Shown here piece by piece: positions 11,303 through 22,600 of a DNA stretch of 64,000 nucleotides. The translations under genes were made by a program, and so were the position numbers. Below the pieces are notes generated by a model. The model was not told where the DNA came from. It worked only from the letters and a program-made list of their open reading frames with translations, and searched no databases. The first letter of the stretch is position 1; the number at the start of each line of letters is the position of its first letter. Source of the stretch: Bryum argenteum (Eukaryota > Streptophyta > Bryopsida > Bryales > Bryaceae); contig CM073322.1 of assembly GCA_037043015.1 (NCBI GenBank), positions 5,281,601-5,345,600 of the forward strand. The letters run 5' to 3'.

Positions 11303-13002
11303 ATGGCGGACGAGAAGCCGAAGGCGAAGTCGCTGAAGCTGAAGGAGAAGTCCAAGGAATCAGCCGGTGGTGAACTTTTGAAGTCTGCCGTGAAAAGACC
11401 CGTTTCGGACAAAGGTACACCTGAGAAGGGGACACCCGTCAGGACCAGCAGCTTTGGCAAAAGCCTCGTGAAGGTCGGGAAGGAATTGTCCAAGAGCAAT
11501 GGCAAGGATGGAAAGGTCTCGGACGTGAAGAAGGCGGCGAAGGAGGAGGTGAGGTCGCCAATCAAGAAGACGCCGGTGAAGGAGGAGGCGCCCTCATCAA
11601 TCAAGAAGGCCTCGGTGAAGGTCGAGAGCAAAGGGAAAGAGACAGCTAATGGCAAGGAACAGGGAAATAGTGCAAGCAAGGATGTAGGGAAGGTGAACGG
11701 TAGCAAGAGCATCGTCGCCAAATCCTCGAATGGCAAGAGTTCTGGTGGAGACAAAGAGAAAGGGAAGAGTTCCGTTGCTAAGAGTCCTCTTTCCAAAACG
11801 CCGGTGAAACAGGAACTTGTATCGAAATCGTCTCCCGTATCAACCACCAAGGTTAGCCAGGATTCTTCTTCTTTTTTTGGTCTGTATTGAAGCACGCTTA
11901 ACCCTTGTTTGTGCCCAAGATTCAGTTTCAGTGCATGAGATCTCTCACTTATAGTCTGGGAATATAAACTTCATCACGCCCTAGGTCGATTGTATTCTAC
12001 AATTACGTGGTTATCGCAGAAATGAGATTTAACAAAGAATGTTGCAGGCTTCGAAATCGACGAGTGTGGTACAAGCAGTCAAGAAGAAGGTGATGAAATC
12101 GACCACCACGACTGTGGCGACCACCAAGACTGTGACGGAGACGAAGAAGGAGAAGAAAGTGTACGAGTTGCCAGGACAGAAGCATGATCCTCCGGAAGAG
12201 GTACATGGTTTTCCATTTTTTCTATGTCCTTAGATTTCACATTGGTACTTTTCGCATCAATACATGCTAGAGGTTTTAACAATCAGGATGTGTAGCTTAC
12301 CAGTTTGTTTTACTTAGTACCCTCAGAACGAACTCCTAACGTAGCAGGTTCGTCGATGGTTCGATAGTACTTCGTTCTCTCCACACCAAACGCTGGTTCT
12401 CTGCTCTACTACTGTCCCCTTTCGAGTTTTTATTGTGAAGTCTAAGACTGCTGTGGTTCATGGACGTAGTTTTCATGCTAGCGGTGGTTTTCTGCAGAGA
12501 GATCCGCTGCGAGTCTTTTACTCTACGCTTCGAGAACAGTTGCCTGAAAGCGAGATGGCTGAAGTCTGGTGGGTTATCACATCATTTTTACTTTTGAAGC
12601 TTAAGGTTTAAAAGCGTCAAATATGTACTTTTCCTAATTGTAATGTTTGTTAGCGGAGTATCATCTTTTCGAGTTTCTCAGCTCATGTTGCAATACAGGA
12701 TGATGGAGTATGGATTACTTCCTGCCGATGAAGCACAGGCCGCATTTGATCGCAAGCAGAAACGGGCGCAAGCTTCGAAGGGTCCAGGAGGCAAAACTTC
12801 CACGCCTTCAAAAGCTTCCACACCTTCCCGACTCTCGAATGGATCTCCCGGAGTTAAGAAATCGACTCCCGTTTCGAATGGCGGAAGCAAAGTTACCGGA
12901 AGTGGCAGGAAGAAAAGAGCTAGCAGTTCTGAGGGCGATAGTGATGACGACTTCCTCCAAAATCTTGTGCCGAAGAAGACCAATAAGAAATTGAAGACGT
13001 AA
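11303..13002 (+). CDS. Lys/Ser-rich basic protein of a plant-wide uncharacterised family
   Basis: Four exons: 11303-11851, 12048-12200, 12498-12568 and 12699-13002, phases 0, 0, 2, for 358 residues. The first 180 residues are low-complexity, rich in K, S, P and E, with repeated KTPVK and SPIKK blocks like those of DNA- or chromatin-binding tails. The conserved core (about residues 225-275) reads KVYELPGQKHDPPEE, RDPLRVFYSTLREQL and MAEVWMMEYGLLP, followed by EEA-type helix residues. I recognise this block from plant proteins carrying vague labels such as neurofilament-like or DNA-ligase-like, but no activity is established. The tail has GRKKRASSS, an acidic SEGDSDDD stretch and KKTNKKLKT, a plausible nuclear localisation signal. 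The core crosses two splice junctions that join perfectly, which supports the model. Nuclear location is inferred. Confidence 0.82.
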
Positions 13003-13977
13003 GGAAGTTGAAGTGGCATTTGCCATATCCCTCGAGATTTTCCATATTCTTTCACGAAATCCTGTTATGTGAGCTTTTGAGGTCAGCTTCAAAAGGGACC
13101 GGCACTTGTAGTATCAGCAAAATTGCTAATGAAGTGCATGTAGTGATTGCTTTCCAGGAAGATGACGCTGAAGCATTTAAAGTGTATATTAACGAGGGAT
13201 TAACCCGCAGGATTGTTGACTTGATATTTGTAAACTTTCGTATTTTCAACTCTATTACATGTCCACTTTGAACATATGGGCTCATATGGGCTGTAGTCGA
13301 TCACTTGGGAGAGAAGTGCTATTCATTAGGCTTTGTTAGGCTGTGTAAAATCTGATTGTACATTCGTCTAGAGTCAATCGGCATCCTTTCTATAATGCAG
13401 GCTTGAATGGATCCATCCAATAATGCAGGCTAGCCTATCCATCTTGCTTTGTTGCTGTTAGTGCGTGTATTCTTTATCCATCTCCTGAAGTATGTGGAAA
13501 TTGAGGGTTTGAAATGACTTTTCAAAAAGGTATGGAAATATTCTACAAATTGCAAAAGGTTTCAAATTCATGCGAGCTTAGAATAATAATCTACAAGTTG
13601 CACAAGGTTTCAAAGGTTTCAAATTCATGCGAGCTTAAAATAGTAATTGAGAGATAGGCGAGAGTCAAATCGGCCCAAAATAGGTCTCATGATACTTTAG
13701 GGTTAATTAATAAGTCATACAAGAGTATCAAATACATTACATAGATTTGACTACTCAATTCAAGAGAATGAAATTGGGAAGAGCTCATAGTGAAGAGATG
13801 TGAAACTAAAAATCTCTTTGTTTCAAAGAACCAAGAAGGTTAGGTACAATGATGTTTAAAAAGTCCTGAGGAGTTTGTAGCTGCTCGGTACACAATTACT
13901 AAAAATTAAATCCGCAGGAGACTCAGTAGATTTCTATATACAAATTGCTACTAATATGTACTTGGTGGGTTGATGAT
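13003..13977. other. 3' UTR and spacer between convergent genes
   Basis: It holds the 3' UTRs of the gene ending at 13002 (+) and of HSP70 (-). An imperfect tandem duplication at about 13545-13640 repeats CTACAAATTGCAAAAGG and TTTCAAATTCATGCGAGC. No further gene is visible. Confidence 0.5.
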
Positions 13978-15930
13978 TTAGTCCACCTCTTCAATCTTCG
14001 GTCCCTGGCCCTCAGCCCCACCGCTTGCCCCGCCATAAGCACCAGCTCCCGGACCTGCGCCCTCACCTGCACCTCCTTGGTACATGCGTGAAATGATTGG
14101 GTTGCAGATGCCCTCCAATTCCTTCTGCTTGTCCTCGAACTCATCGACCTCCGCAAGCTGGTTATTGTCGAGCCATGAAATAGTTTCATTCACGGCCTTC
14201 TCCAGGTTCTCCTTGTCCCCGGTACTCAACTGGCCCGCAATCTTCTCGTCCCTGATGGTGTTTCTCAGATTGTATGCGTAATTCTCGAGTCCGTTCTTAG
14301 CTTCAACCTTTCGCTTCACCTCTTCATCCTCATTCTTGTACTTCTCGGCATCCTGAACGAGTCTCTCGATCTCCTCCTTGCTCAGTCTGCCCTTGTCGTT
14401 GCTGATAGTAATCTTGTTCTTCACACCAGCAGTCCTGTCCTCGGCGGCCACGTTCACGATTCCGTTCGCGTCAATATCGAAAGTAACGTTAATTTGTGGT
14501 ACGCCTCGCGGAGCAGGTGGAATGCCAGAGAGCTCGAATTTTCCTAGTAAATTGTTATCTCTCGTCCTCGCCCTCTCTCCTTCGTAGACTTGAATGAGCA
14601 CACCGGGCTGGTTGTCAGCGTAAGTCGAGAACACTTGCTCCTTCTTCGTCGGAATCGTAGTGTTCCTTGGAATCAGAGTCGTCATTACACCACCCGCAGT
14701 TTCGAGACCAAGGCTGAGAGGAGTAACATCCAGCAGCAACAAGTCTTGCACCTTTTGATTTCCCTCGCCGTTCAGAATAGCTGCTTGTACCGCTGCTCCG
14801 TAAGCCACAGCCTCATCGGGATTGATGCTCTTACACAATTCCTTCCCGTTGAAGAAATCCTGAAGGAGCGTTTGCACCTTGGGAATCCGAGTGGAGCCAC
14901 CGACGAGCACGACCTCATCAATCTTACCTTTGTCCATCTTCGCGTCGCGCAAACACTTCTCAACAGGCTCCATGCACTTCCGAAACAAGTCCATGTTCAA
15001 CTCCTCAAATCTCGCCCTCGTGAGCGTGGTGTAGAAGTCCACACCTTCATATAGCGAATCAATCTCTACGGTCGTCTGTGCAGTGGCTGACAACGTCCTC
15101 TTTGCTCTTTCGGCCGCTGTACGTAGACGACGAAGTGACCTCGCGTTTCCGGTGATATCCTTCCGGTACTTCCTCTTGAATTCTTGCACCATGTGGTTCA
15201 CAACGCGATTGTCGAAATCCTCGCCTCCGAGATGCGTGTCACCAGCAGTAGCCTTCACTTCAAAGATTCCGTCCTCGATCGTCAAGATGGACACATCAAA
15301 CGTACCTCCACCAAGATCGAAGATCAACACATTCTTCTCGCCCTTTGACTGTCCCTTCTTGTCCAAGCCGTACGCAATGGCGGCAGCCGTAGGCTCATTG
15401 ATGATACGCTGCACGTTAAGACCCGAGATTACGCCAGCGTCCTTCGTCGCTTGCCTCTGCGAGTCGTTGAAGTACGCAGGCACGGTAATCACTGCGTTTT
15501 TCACAGTCTTTCCAAGAAACGCTTCGGCAGTCTCCCTCATCTTCACGAGCACCATGGATGAAATCTCCTCCGGAGCGAATTGCTTCGCCTCGCCTTTGTA
15601 CGTCACGTTGATCACCGGCTTGTTCCCGGGCCCCGCCGTAACCTTGAATGGCCACAGCTTCATATCGCTTTGCACAGTGGTATCATCAAAGCGTCTCCCG
15701 ATCAATCGCTTCGCATCGAACACGGTGTTTATCGGATTCATGGCTACTTGATTCTTCGCGGCATCGCCGATCAACCTCTCCGTGTCCGTGAACGCCACAT
15801 ACGACGGCGTGGTTCGATTCCCTTGGTCATTCGGAATAATCTCCACCCGATCATACTGCCACACTCCAACGCAGCTATACGTCGTTCCCAAATCAATTCC
15901 GATCGCAGGACCATCTCCCTTGTCCGCCAT
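13978..15930 (-). CDS. HSP70: Cytosolic HSP70 chaperone, intronless
   Basis: A single uninterrupted 650-residue frame. Landmarks are [13 protein letters not shown] near residue 12, [14 protein letters not shown] near 205, [14 protein letters not shown] near 345 and the C-terminal IEEVD. The nucleotide-binding domain covers about 1-385, the substrate-binding domain about 395-510 and the helical lid follows. A Gly/Ala-rich stretch (about 618-642) precedes the tail. EEVD marks a cytosolic/nuclear HSP70 able to dock TPR co-chaperones such as HOP. There is no signal or transit peptide, and 650 residues is the usual length. Coding sequence is GC-richer than its surroundings. Absence of introns is typical of strongly heat-induced copies and fits the heat shock elements upstream. 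Several long open frames on the opposite strand are shadows of this gene. Confidence 0.97.
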   Translation of the reverse strand: MADKGDGPAIGIDLGTTYSCVGVWQYDRVEIIPNDQGNRTTPSYVAFTDTERLIGDAAKNQVAMNPINTVFDAKRLIGRRFDDTTVQSDMKLWPFKVTAGPGNKPVINVTYKGEAKQFAPEEISSMVLVKMRETAEAFLGKTVKNAVITVPAYFNDSQRQATKDAGVISGLNVQRIINEPTAAAIAYGLDKKGQSKGEKNVLIFDLGGGTFDVSILTIEDGIFEVKATAGDTHLGGEDFDNRVVNHMVQEFKRKYRKDITGNARSLRRLRTAAERAKRTLSATAQTTVEIDSLYEGVDFYTTLTRARFEELNMDLFRKCMEPVEKCLRDAKMDKGKIDEVVLVGGSTRIPKVQTLLQDFFNGKELCKSINPDEAVAYGAAVQAAILNGEGNQKVQDLLLLDVTPLSLGLETAGGVMTTLIPRNTTIPTKKEQVFSTYADNQPGVLIQVYEGERARTRDNNLLGKFELSGIPPAPRGVPQINVTFDIDANGIVNVAAEDRTAGVKNKITISNDKGRLSKEEIERLVQDAEKYKNEDEEVKRKVEAKNGLENYAYNLRNTIRDEKIAGQLSTGDKENLEKAVNETISWLDNNQLAEVDEFEDKQKELEGICNPIISRMYQGGAGEGAGPGAGAYGGASGGAEGQGPKIEEVD

Positions 15931-16102
15931 GATAGCCTTCTTCTACCAGCAAAAATCTACTATCTCTCAACTTCAAATCTAGCTCACTCAGAGTGCGCAA
16001 AAACAAGCTCACAGATGATATTCTACACAGCGCTTAGTACGCAATTCGCAAGTGTATGCTTGTTAGTAATACTGAATTGATGAGATCCGCTGCACGATCG
16101 CT

Positions 16103-16110
16103 GTTATATA
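16103..16110 (-). promoter_or_regulatory. TATA box of HSP70
   Basis: The minus strand reads TATATAAC about 170 bp upstream of the HSP70 ATG. This leaves a 5' UTR of roughly 140 bp. The heat shock elements lie just upstream. Confidence 0.7.
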
Positions 16111-16155
16111 CCAAGTCATGGAAGCAAGCCGAAGCAGCCAACTGGAACTAGAGCC

Positions 16156-16240
16156 TTCGCGAAGCAGAGACTCGAAGGACCTCCACACTTCTAGAAACAT
16201 CTACACCGTTCGAAGATATTTCTAGAATATTCCTAGATGT
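16156..16240 (-). promoter_or_regulatory. Heat shock element cluster of HSP70
   Basis: It contains TTCgcGAA at 16156-16163, TTCtaGAA at 16189-16196, TTCGAAGA near 16209 and a perfect three-unit TTCtaGAAtaTTC at 16220-16232. Heat shock factor binds alternating nGAAn/nTTCn units, so this is a strong heat-inducible promoter placed 45-130 bp upstream of the TATA box. Confidence 0.85.
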
Positions 16241-16614
16241 GGACTTCTAGGCTCCAGCTCGAACATACCGTGCATGCGCAATGCATGGCCGATGAATAAC
16301 ACATCGGCAATACTTCATCCATTCATGTGCTTGGAATATACACCTTCGGCTCTAACTATGGATGAACTATAGTTTTCATTCGTCCGGTGCATGGTCGCAT
16401 GCCCTCTATCCAGATATGTTTTTCTTCAATGTTTTCTCGTGGGGTCGCTTTGGAGCTTCCGCGACTGAGCCATGGCGGCGGACATGGCGTCTAGGTGTCC
16501 GAGGCATTGCATGCAGGTTTGACCCTCTTGACTTCTCGAAAGGTCTAGAATTTAGCAGGATTCTCTATAATAGAAAATTTCTGTACAAGTGGAGAGGTTG
16601 AGCGGATGGCTCTT

Positions 16615-16627
16615 GAACGTTCTCGAA
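16615..16627. promoter_or_regulatory. Isolated perfect heat shock element
   Basis: GAAcgTTCtcGAA is a perfect three-unit heat shock element about 500 bp from the HSP70 TATA box and 490 bp before the TATA box of the divergent gene. It could serve either gene. Confidence 0.6.
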
Positions 16628-16802
16628 TCGACCTGAAGGTTGCTGGGACGGAGTGTTGCTTCGGTAGAAACTGTTTAGGGAGCAATTTGACAGAGACTCG
16701 TTCTCCATTTCCAAAAACTTGAAATACTTTCGAAGCATATTCTCCGAGAGTAAGCCACTAGAAAGTGACGGTTAATATAGAATGCTTAAAATATGCCATA
16801 AG

Positions 16803-17372
16803 CGCAATGCCGTTGCTTGAATATCATCAAATCACGTTCAACGAGTTCATTAGTACAGCTTCGCAGCACTTTCCGATTCAAAATCAAAACAATTTCGTGA
16901 GTGTTCAGTTATTGGCGATTGTCGTAAGATCAATTCTACCTACTGACGTGAGCGCGTTTTCTATCGCCATTCTTGTAATTGCATCGGTTCGGATCGGATT
17001 GGAAAGTGAATTCATTGTAAGCTATCACCTACATGAATACATGAATAGGAAGATTCTACCCTCGCATGTGGCGGTATAGCCTTTGATCGCCATGCCATTG
17101 CTCGAAAGTTCTCGAATATAAGCCTAACGAACACTGCACAGCCTAGCAGCACGTTTAGAATCAAAACCGAAACAGTTTTGGTGATTTGTTTAGATATCGA
17201 TGATTGTTGTAAGCTTAATTTTACCTGCTGTCTTTAGCGATTTTACTATCGCCTTCCTTCCAATTTGCATTGGTTCGGATTGTATTGGAAAGTGAATTCA
17301 TTGTTAGCTATTATCTACATGCTGATAGAGAGAGTCTATTTTCGCATTGCGCATGTTGCGGTTCAGCATGAC
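16803..17372 (+). repeat. Tandem duplication of a promoter/first-exon segment
   Basis: Two diverged copies of about 280 bp lie head to tail: about 16803-17085 and 17092-17372. Matching blocks include ATGCC-TTGCT, AATCAAAAC, GATTGT-GTAAG, ATCGCCATTC or ATCGCCTTCC, TTGGAAAGTGAATTCATTG and AGCTAT. The right copy contains the heat shock element, TATA box and ATG exon of the At4g14100-like gene. The left copy has GCGATTGTC where the right has ATGATTGTT, so it lacks the start codon. Confidence 0.7.
17104..17122 (+). promoter_or_regulatory. Heat shock element abutting a TATA box
   Basis: GAAagTTCtcGAA (17104-17116) is a perfect three-unit heat shock element running straight into TATAAG (17117-17122). 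The ATG at 17200 lies 78 bp downstream. The left copy of the tandem duplication lacks this element. Confidence 0.6.
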
Positions 17373-18228
17373 TATTCATTCTTTGACCCGACAGTCATAT
17401 TTGCTCACAGTAGGTGCGTAATGGTTTAGGATGTTCATTACACCGTACGCTGATTCTGATCGCACCTTGTTTCTCAGGGCTTAGCATTGTGTTTATCAAT
17501 TTGGCTCACTGTTGCAGTCGCGGCACTAGCGACTGCAGATCCAGTTCCGAAGCCATGGCCACTTCAGTTCCATGCGCAAACGTATGAAAATAAGACGGGG
17601 GCGCTCTTCATAGTTGACTTATGGTACGATTTTCCAAATGGTCGGAACCTCAATCTGATCCAGTTCCAACTCGGACAGAGACTTTGGGATGTAGAGCATA
17701 CAAACGGCACCTCGTACTATTTCGACCGTGAAGCTGGTACTTGCTCCTTGTTGGCATTTCCAGTTGGAATACTCCGGCCGGACTTTTTGAGTGATGCAAC
17801 CTATATAGGTGTTCAAGAGATCGACGGTTTTACGTGCAACGTTTGGAATAAGTTGGACTTTATGCTCTACTGGGAAGAAGTTGAAACACAGAGAATGGTT
17901 TCTTATTATTTTTTTCCTTCTGGTGCGTTACAATCCCATCATATCCCTTTTCTCGCATTTGTCATCTCTGCAATGAAGATGGAAATGAATTGTGATTGTG
18001 GCTGCAGATCAATGGTTTCATATCATTACATTCGAGGAAGGAAAAGTACTTGAAGATCAGCAGTGGCAAGCACCGTCGTCATGCTTCGAGAATACAACTG
18101 CCTTTGATAGTCGATCGACATTGGAGGATCAAATTAGCCAAAGCTCATTCTCTAAGGCATCATTTGTAGCCCGTAGAGGTCTTTACCACAATCTTTACCT
18201 GTCTTCCATTGGTGCCAAGCTGCAGTGA
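17200..18228 (+). CDS. At4g14100-like secreted protein (function unknown)
   Basis: Three exons: 17200-17208 (ATG ATT GTT), 17478-17922 and 18008-18228, giving 224 residues. The nine-base first exon joins GGCTTAGCA to give MIVGLALCLSIWLTVAVAAL, a clean signal peptide. The body shows the plant family pattern: DPVPKPWPLQFHAQ, DLWYDFPNGRNLNLIQFQLG, NGTSYYF, VGILRPDFL, DGFTCNVWNK and FEEGKVLEDQQWQAP. Family members are secreted or vacuolar, sometimes loosely labelled glycosyl transferase; no activity is proven. Two NxT sites (NKT, NGT) suit N-glycosylation. Past QAPSSCF the protein carries a roughly 40-residue tail not typical of the family. Without the tiny first exon the frame has no ATG, which supports the model. 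Its promoter carries a heat shock element, and HSP70 is divergent upstream. Confidence 0.82.
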
Positions 18229-19608
18229 ATTTGTAAAGAAACACGCCAGTGTTATTACTGGGATTTTCTTAGAGCAGGATCAACAAAGTGAAGGTTCACA
18301 TTGCATTACGAAGGTGGACATACGTTGAACCGCCTACTGTTTTGGATGTGTCTTCTGACATGGAGGTAGACAAAGCATTCGTGAATGTACAAAAATGTAC
18401 TTCCAAAAAACATCAACAGGCGCGTATTTTTCACAATGGCCCATGTGGCAGCGCACCCCCTGAAGCTCAGTATAACCCTTTTTTGATTTGAATAGTTTAT
18501 GTATTGAATTTGTAATGATGTTTAAGAGAAGCTCCTCATTCATCCAATGTTGGATTTCAATTTTGTCATGTTGGATTCAATCTACTTTTTGTAAAAGAAA
18601 CATGAAATCCATCCAAGATGTAAGGAAGTTATGACATTCATTTTTGTGCAAGGGGTTTAGATTTGGACATTTTTTTCCTTCGTAGATCTTGGGTTGTGAT
18701 TCATTTATGAGGCGATATTCAGTTCGCATTGGAAGAGGCTCTGTTGGTAGCAAATATTAGTCGTATGCCCACGCATCGTGGCCCGCTCATACAAATAATT
18801 TTCAATATTTATGTGGTCAATACTTTGAAATCAATATCTTGGGATTCAAGGACCCCATCCGCAATCCAATTGTTGCCCCCTACTTTTACAAAAAACCGGC
18901 TTCCAACAACACCTCTTGCATCGCAATCTGACCAGTAGTCTCCAAGATCATAATGTCACTCACTCACACACTTACTCACACATGCACAAAACAAAATGCC
19001 TGCCTTGAAACATAGATTTTAAAGTTTCAAGGCACTTATTCTATGGCTCGACAATATTTTGCAAAAGTACAACACCTCAACCGCCCTATTCAATCTTCAA
19101 GATCTTGTTGACATCACAACTAACTAAACAACACAAACATGTAGTTTTGTATATAAATGAGACTTTTGGAACATACAGGGTGAAATGAAAATTTCAAAAT
19201 ATACTCAAATGAGAAATTAGACTCTTCATAAATCTTGCATACAATATCCAAATTATATCTTTCTAATGCATTGAAATCCTCTTGCCCTTGCTTACAAGAA
19301 TATTTGAAAATCTGATAATTATAATTATAGAGAATTATAATTATAATTATAGAGAACAGGAGCATTAACAAGGGTCACCATTTTACGTGCTTCTACCTTA
19401 ACAATGACCTAGAGTGTTACAGCTCGACTGTTAGAGCCTGTGTGAGTCACACTCTTGTTGCAAGTCTGATGGCCATGTTCTTTCAACCGAATCCTGTGAG
19501 GGTAGAAGCGATTCTAGGGTTTGCATTGACACAGGAACGGTGATTTCGGTGATTGCATGCAGAAAATGAAGAGTAGGAATCGCAATTAGAGATCTAGAAT
19601 CAGTCGCA
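18229..19608. other. Spacer with a dispersed repeat
   Basis: The first part is the 3' UTR of the preceding gene. About 18785-18960 matches 29995-30185 (shared CTCATACAAATAATTT, GATCCAATTG-like and TTTCCAACAACACCTC blocks). About 19315-19355 is a short AATTATAATTATAG tandem repeat. No gene is seen before ZW10. Confidence 0.5.
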
Positions 19609-22600
19609 ATGGTGGAAACAGCAGCAGCTGCAGGTTTCGACCTGCGCAAGTTCACAACCATAGCACTTGGATCCAACCCCGATGACTCCGCACCTCTGTC
19701 CGCATCCGACCTCCGCATCCTCTCCGAAAATCTTCACGCGCGATCTAACCAGCTCAAGCTCCACCTCCGGCAAATCTTAAGCCAAAATTACGATCAATTT
19801 CATGCTGTTGTGGACGATGCACAGCACGCTGCTGATGGAGCAGCCTCCTTGGCAGACGATGTCACTAGAATTTTTCATGCTCTCGACGGCGAGGTTCCCT
19901 TTGATAGCGAGATTTGCCGATTGGCAGTCAAGGCGCAGGAGCTGCGAAACGAGCAGGAGGAACGACGGGCCTATCTTGTTGCGTTGGAATTTATTGCGAG
20001 AGTGCGCGAGGGTTTGAAATCTGCGGAGAGCTCGTTTTATGACGGCGAGTTCGTTGGCTCTGGGACGAAATTGCTCGAAATTCGAGAGGAGTTGGAGCTT
20101 CCTGTGGATTGGACTGACGAGGATCGGAAGGGGGAGAAAGTGCTGGCTTTTCGTCTTTTGGAAGACGAGTGGGCTTCTAGCCATTCTAAGGTACGATATT
20201 AGGGTTTCCATTTCTCTTGGATACCTCAAAATCAAATTTGCAAGATCGCAATGCCTGAAAATTGGTACAAGATGTCCTACTATATGACGTTTGTACAATA
20301 ATTCAGGTTTTGTCAGCAAATCAAAGAGGATTTTTTGCAAAGTCTGTGAGGTTTCGTGAATTTTCATCAGTAATTGAACTTAACCAACACGAGATTTGAT
20401 GGTAAGGTGCTAAATATACTCATCCTGTAAAGATGACTCTTATATGTGAAATGCTTGTCATGTACAGCTTGGTAATTTCCTAGAGGAGCTTTTTGCCAAA
20501 GCTGTTGCAATCAACTTGCACGACTGCGAGCTTCGCATCGATTCCCGTGTCTCTTGCAGCGACAGCAAGGCAGGAGTTAACGTCAATGAAGTGCAATTAA
20601 GCACCATTCTTTCTGCTATGAATGTACGTAAGCATCTTTCTGCACCTTCGAAGTTATCCAATGGCGTTTCCATATTCGTCGCTACTGATACTTGAGTTTT
20701 GGCTACAGAATATAGGAGTCTTGGACACTAGGCTTGCACAAACAGCAGACTTACTCTTCAAGCAAATAGTAGATCCTATAGTACAAGATCCTGGATTTGC
20801 AATAGATACTAAGGAATTGGATCAACAAGGGAGAGCAGTCCTCCGCTGGAATCCAAGTACAAGCAAGGTATTGCCATCAACTTTTTGAGTGATCACCGAT
20901 CTAAAGATAGTGATGAAAGTGGACCACTTGATCTTCCGTATCTTTACATCGCTATCTGTTTTTGATAACCGCCATATATCATGTCAACCAGGTCTTGAAA
21001 AGCCTCAAGTTCATTGATTGTTGATGAGGCTAACGTGAGTGGGGGTCTGTCCAGACAGATGTGATGGGACACGCAGAGATATTTGCGAAGCTTCTTCAAT
21101 TGTTCAAATTTCTTCGGACCAACTTGCTGGTTGATAACGATGAATGGATGGCGCATCTTGGCCGTGTGATTTGGCCTCAGTTGACAGAGTCTATCACTAG
21201 AAATTACCTCAGCAAGGTATTTATTGCTGCCTTCACCAGTCATCTAGGAACTTTATGTGTACTATACCTCATCCCAAGCATTTCGTATGAGGATGAGCTC
21301 CTAGATTTTTTCTTTTTGTCTTGCGATTTTGCATCTTGCTGATCGTTTTCATTGACCATTGTTATATTGGCTGCTTGTGTAGGCGGTTCCAATCGAGATT
21401 TCAGAGCTAGCCAATTTTCAGGAGTTAGCACAGGCAACAGCCGAGTTTGAGACCTCCTTGGGAAGACTTGGTCTTATTCCAGAATGGGTTGAATCCCGTG
21501 GAGATAAGCTTCGCAGCTTCTCCTCAGACGTGGAGTATCATTTTGGTGTTAAGAAAAGGAAGTCGGTCATGACAAAAGCACGTGACCTGCTGATAAAATC
21601 TGACTATAAAGCCCACGTGGTATGCTTGTTTCCCTACTCGATGTGCCTTTCTTCGTTGCTTTATTGTCCAGGGGAAATCTATGCTCTAATCAGAACTCTG
21701 GGTTGGTAGTAGCCAGAGTCGGTCATACTGACGCTTCCTCTGAAATTTCAGTCCAATCAAGAAGGAAAGACCATACACATCGGAGATGATATCGACAATG
21801 TAATCTCGGTGCAGATCGAGGCATTTTCCATAACCCTCACGGTGAAGCAGCTCCTTGAGATTGTACACCACACACTGCAGGTTCAGCCTCCGTTCACACA
21901 TGCCTTCTTATTAAGAAAGTCCTTCGTATTCAGCTCCGTTAATGTATCATCGGAATTACTAATACATGGACTTACTGGTAGAAGATGTAGGGTGTGATTA
22001 CTTCGTTCTTGATGCTTCCTTGATCAATCTTTACGGCTTTAAAGGTTTGGAGGTTTTGCTGATGCGGAGTTTCAACTCACCAATGCCTTTCCCATGTGGG
22101 TGCAGGATGCTTGTAAGTCCAGTCCCGTCATAGCCATGGAGCTCTATCTCGGTGCTAGGGATGCCGTTCTTTTGTACCTTGCCATCGTTCCTGTAAAGGT
22201 CAGTCACTAGGATTGGTGAGATCTGGTTACGATTATCATCTCCCTATAAGCACTCTACTGTTGCCTGTTAAAAAGTTCAAACGATGGAGGGAAATGGCAT
22301 TTTCTTTTACTATGCATGATGGTTTTTCTGGAAATCTCAAACTCCTCCGGTTGAAAAATTTTGTGCAGGTGATGGAGCACTTGAATAGTATACACAAAGT
22401 TGCCGTATTGTGCCACAATGATTGTTTACACGTTGCACAACATGTCCTCCAGCTTCACTTCCAGGTTCGGGTTTTTATCATGTCCGTAATCTTAAACGAC
22501 GAGTTTTCTTATTCTGGTGTTCAGCTTTTCTCTTGAGGATGTCTTGAGTAGTTTTCTCTTGTGTACCAGAAACCGTGCAGGTAATGTAAAATGTAAGCTG

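Noticed and set aside
11254-11895. 213-codon minus-strand frame
   Set aside because: It is opposite a real exon and its Leu/Ser/Phe-rich product is the complement of Lys/Glu codons.
15083-15751. Long plus-strand frames across HSP70
   Set aside because: They are antisense shadows of a strongly codon-biased gene and show no own motifs.
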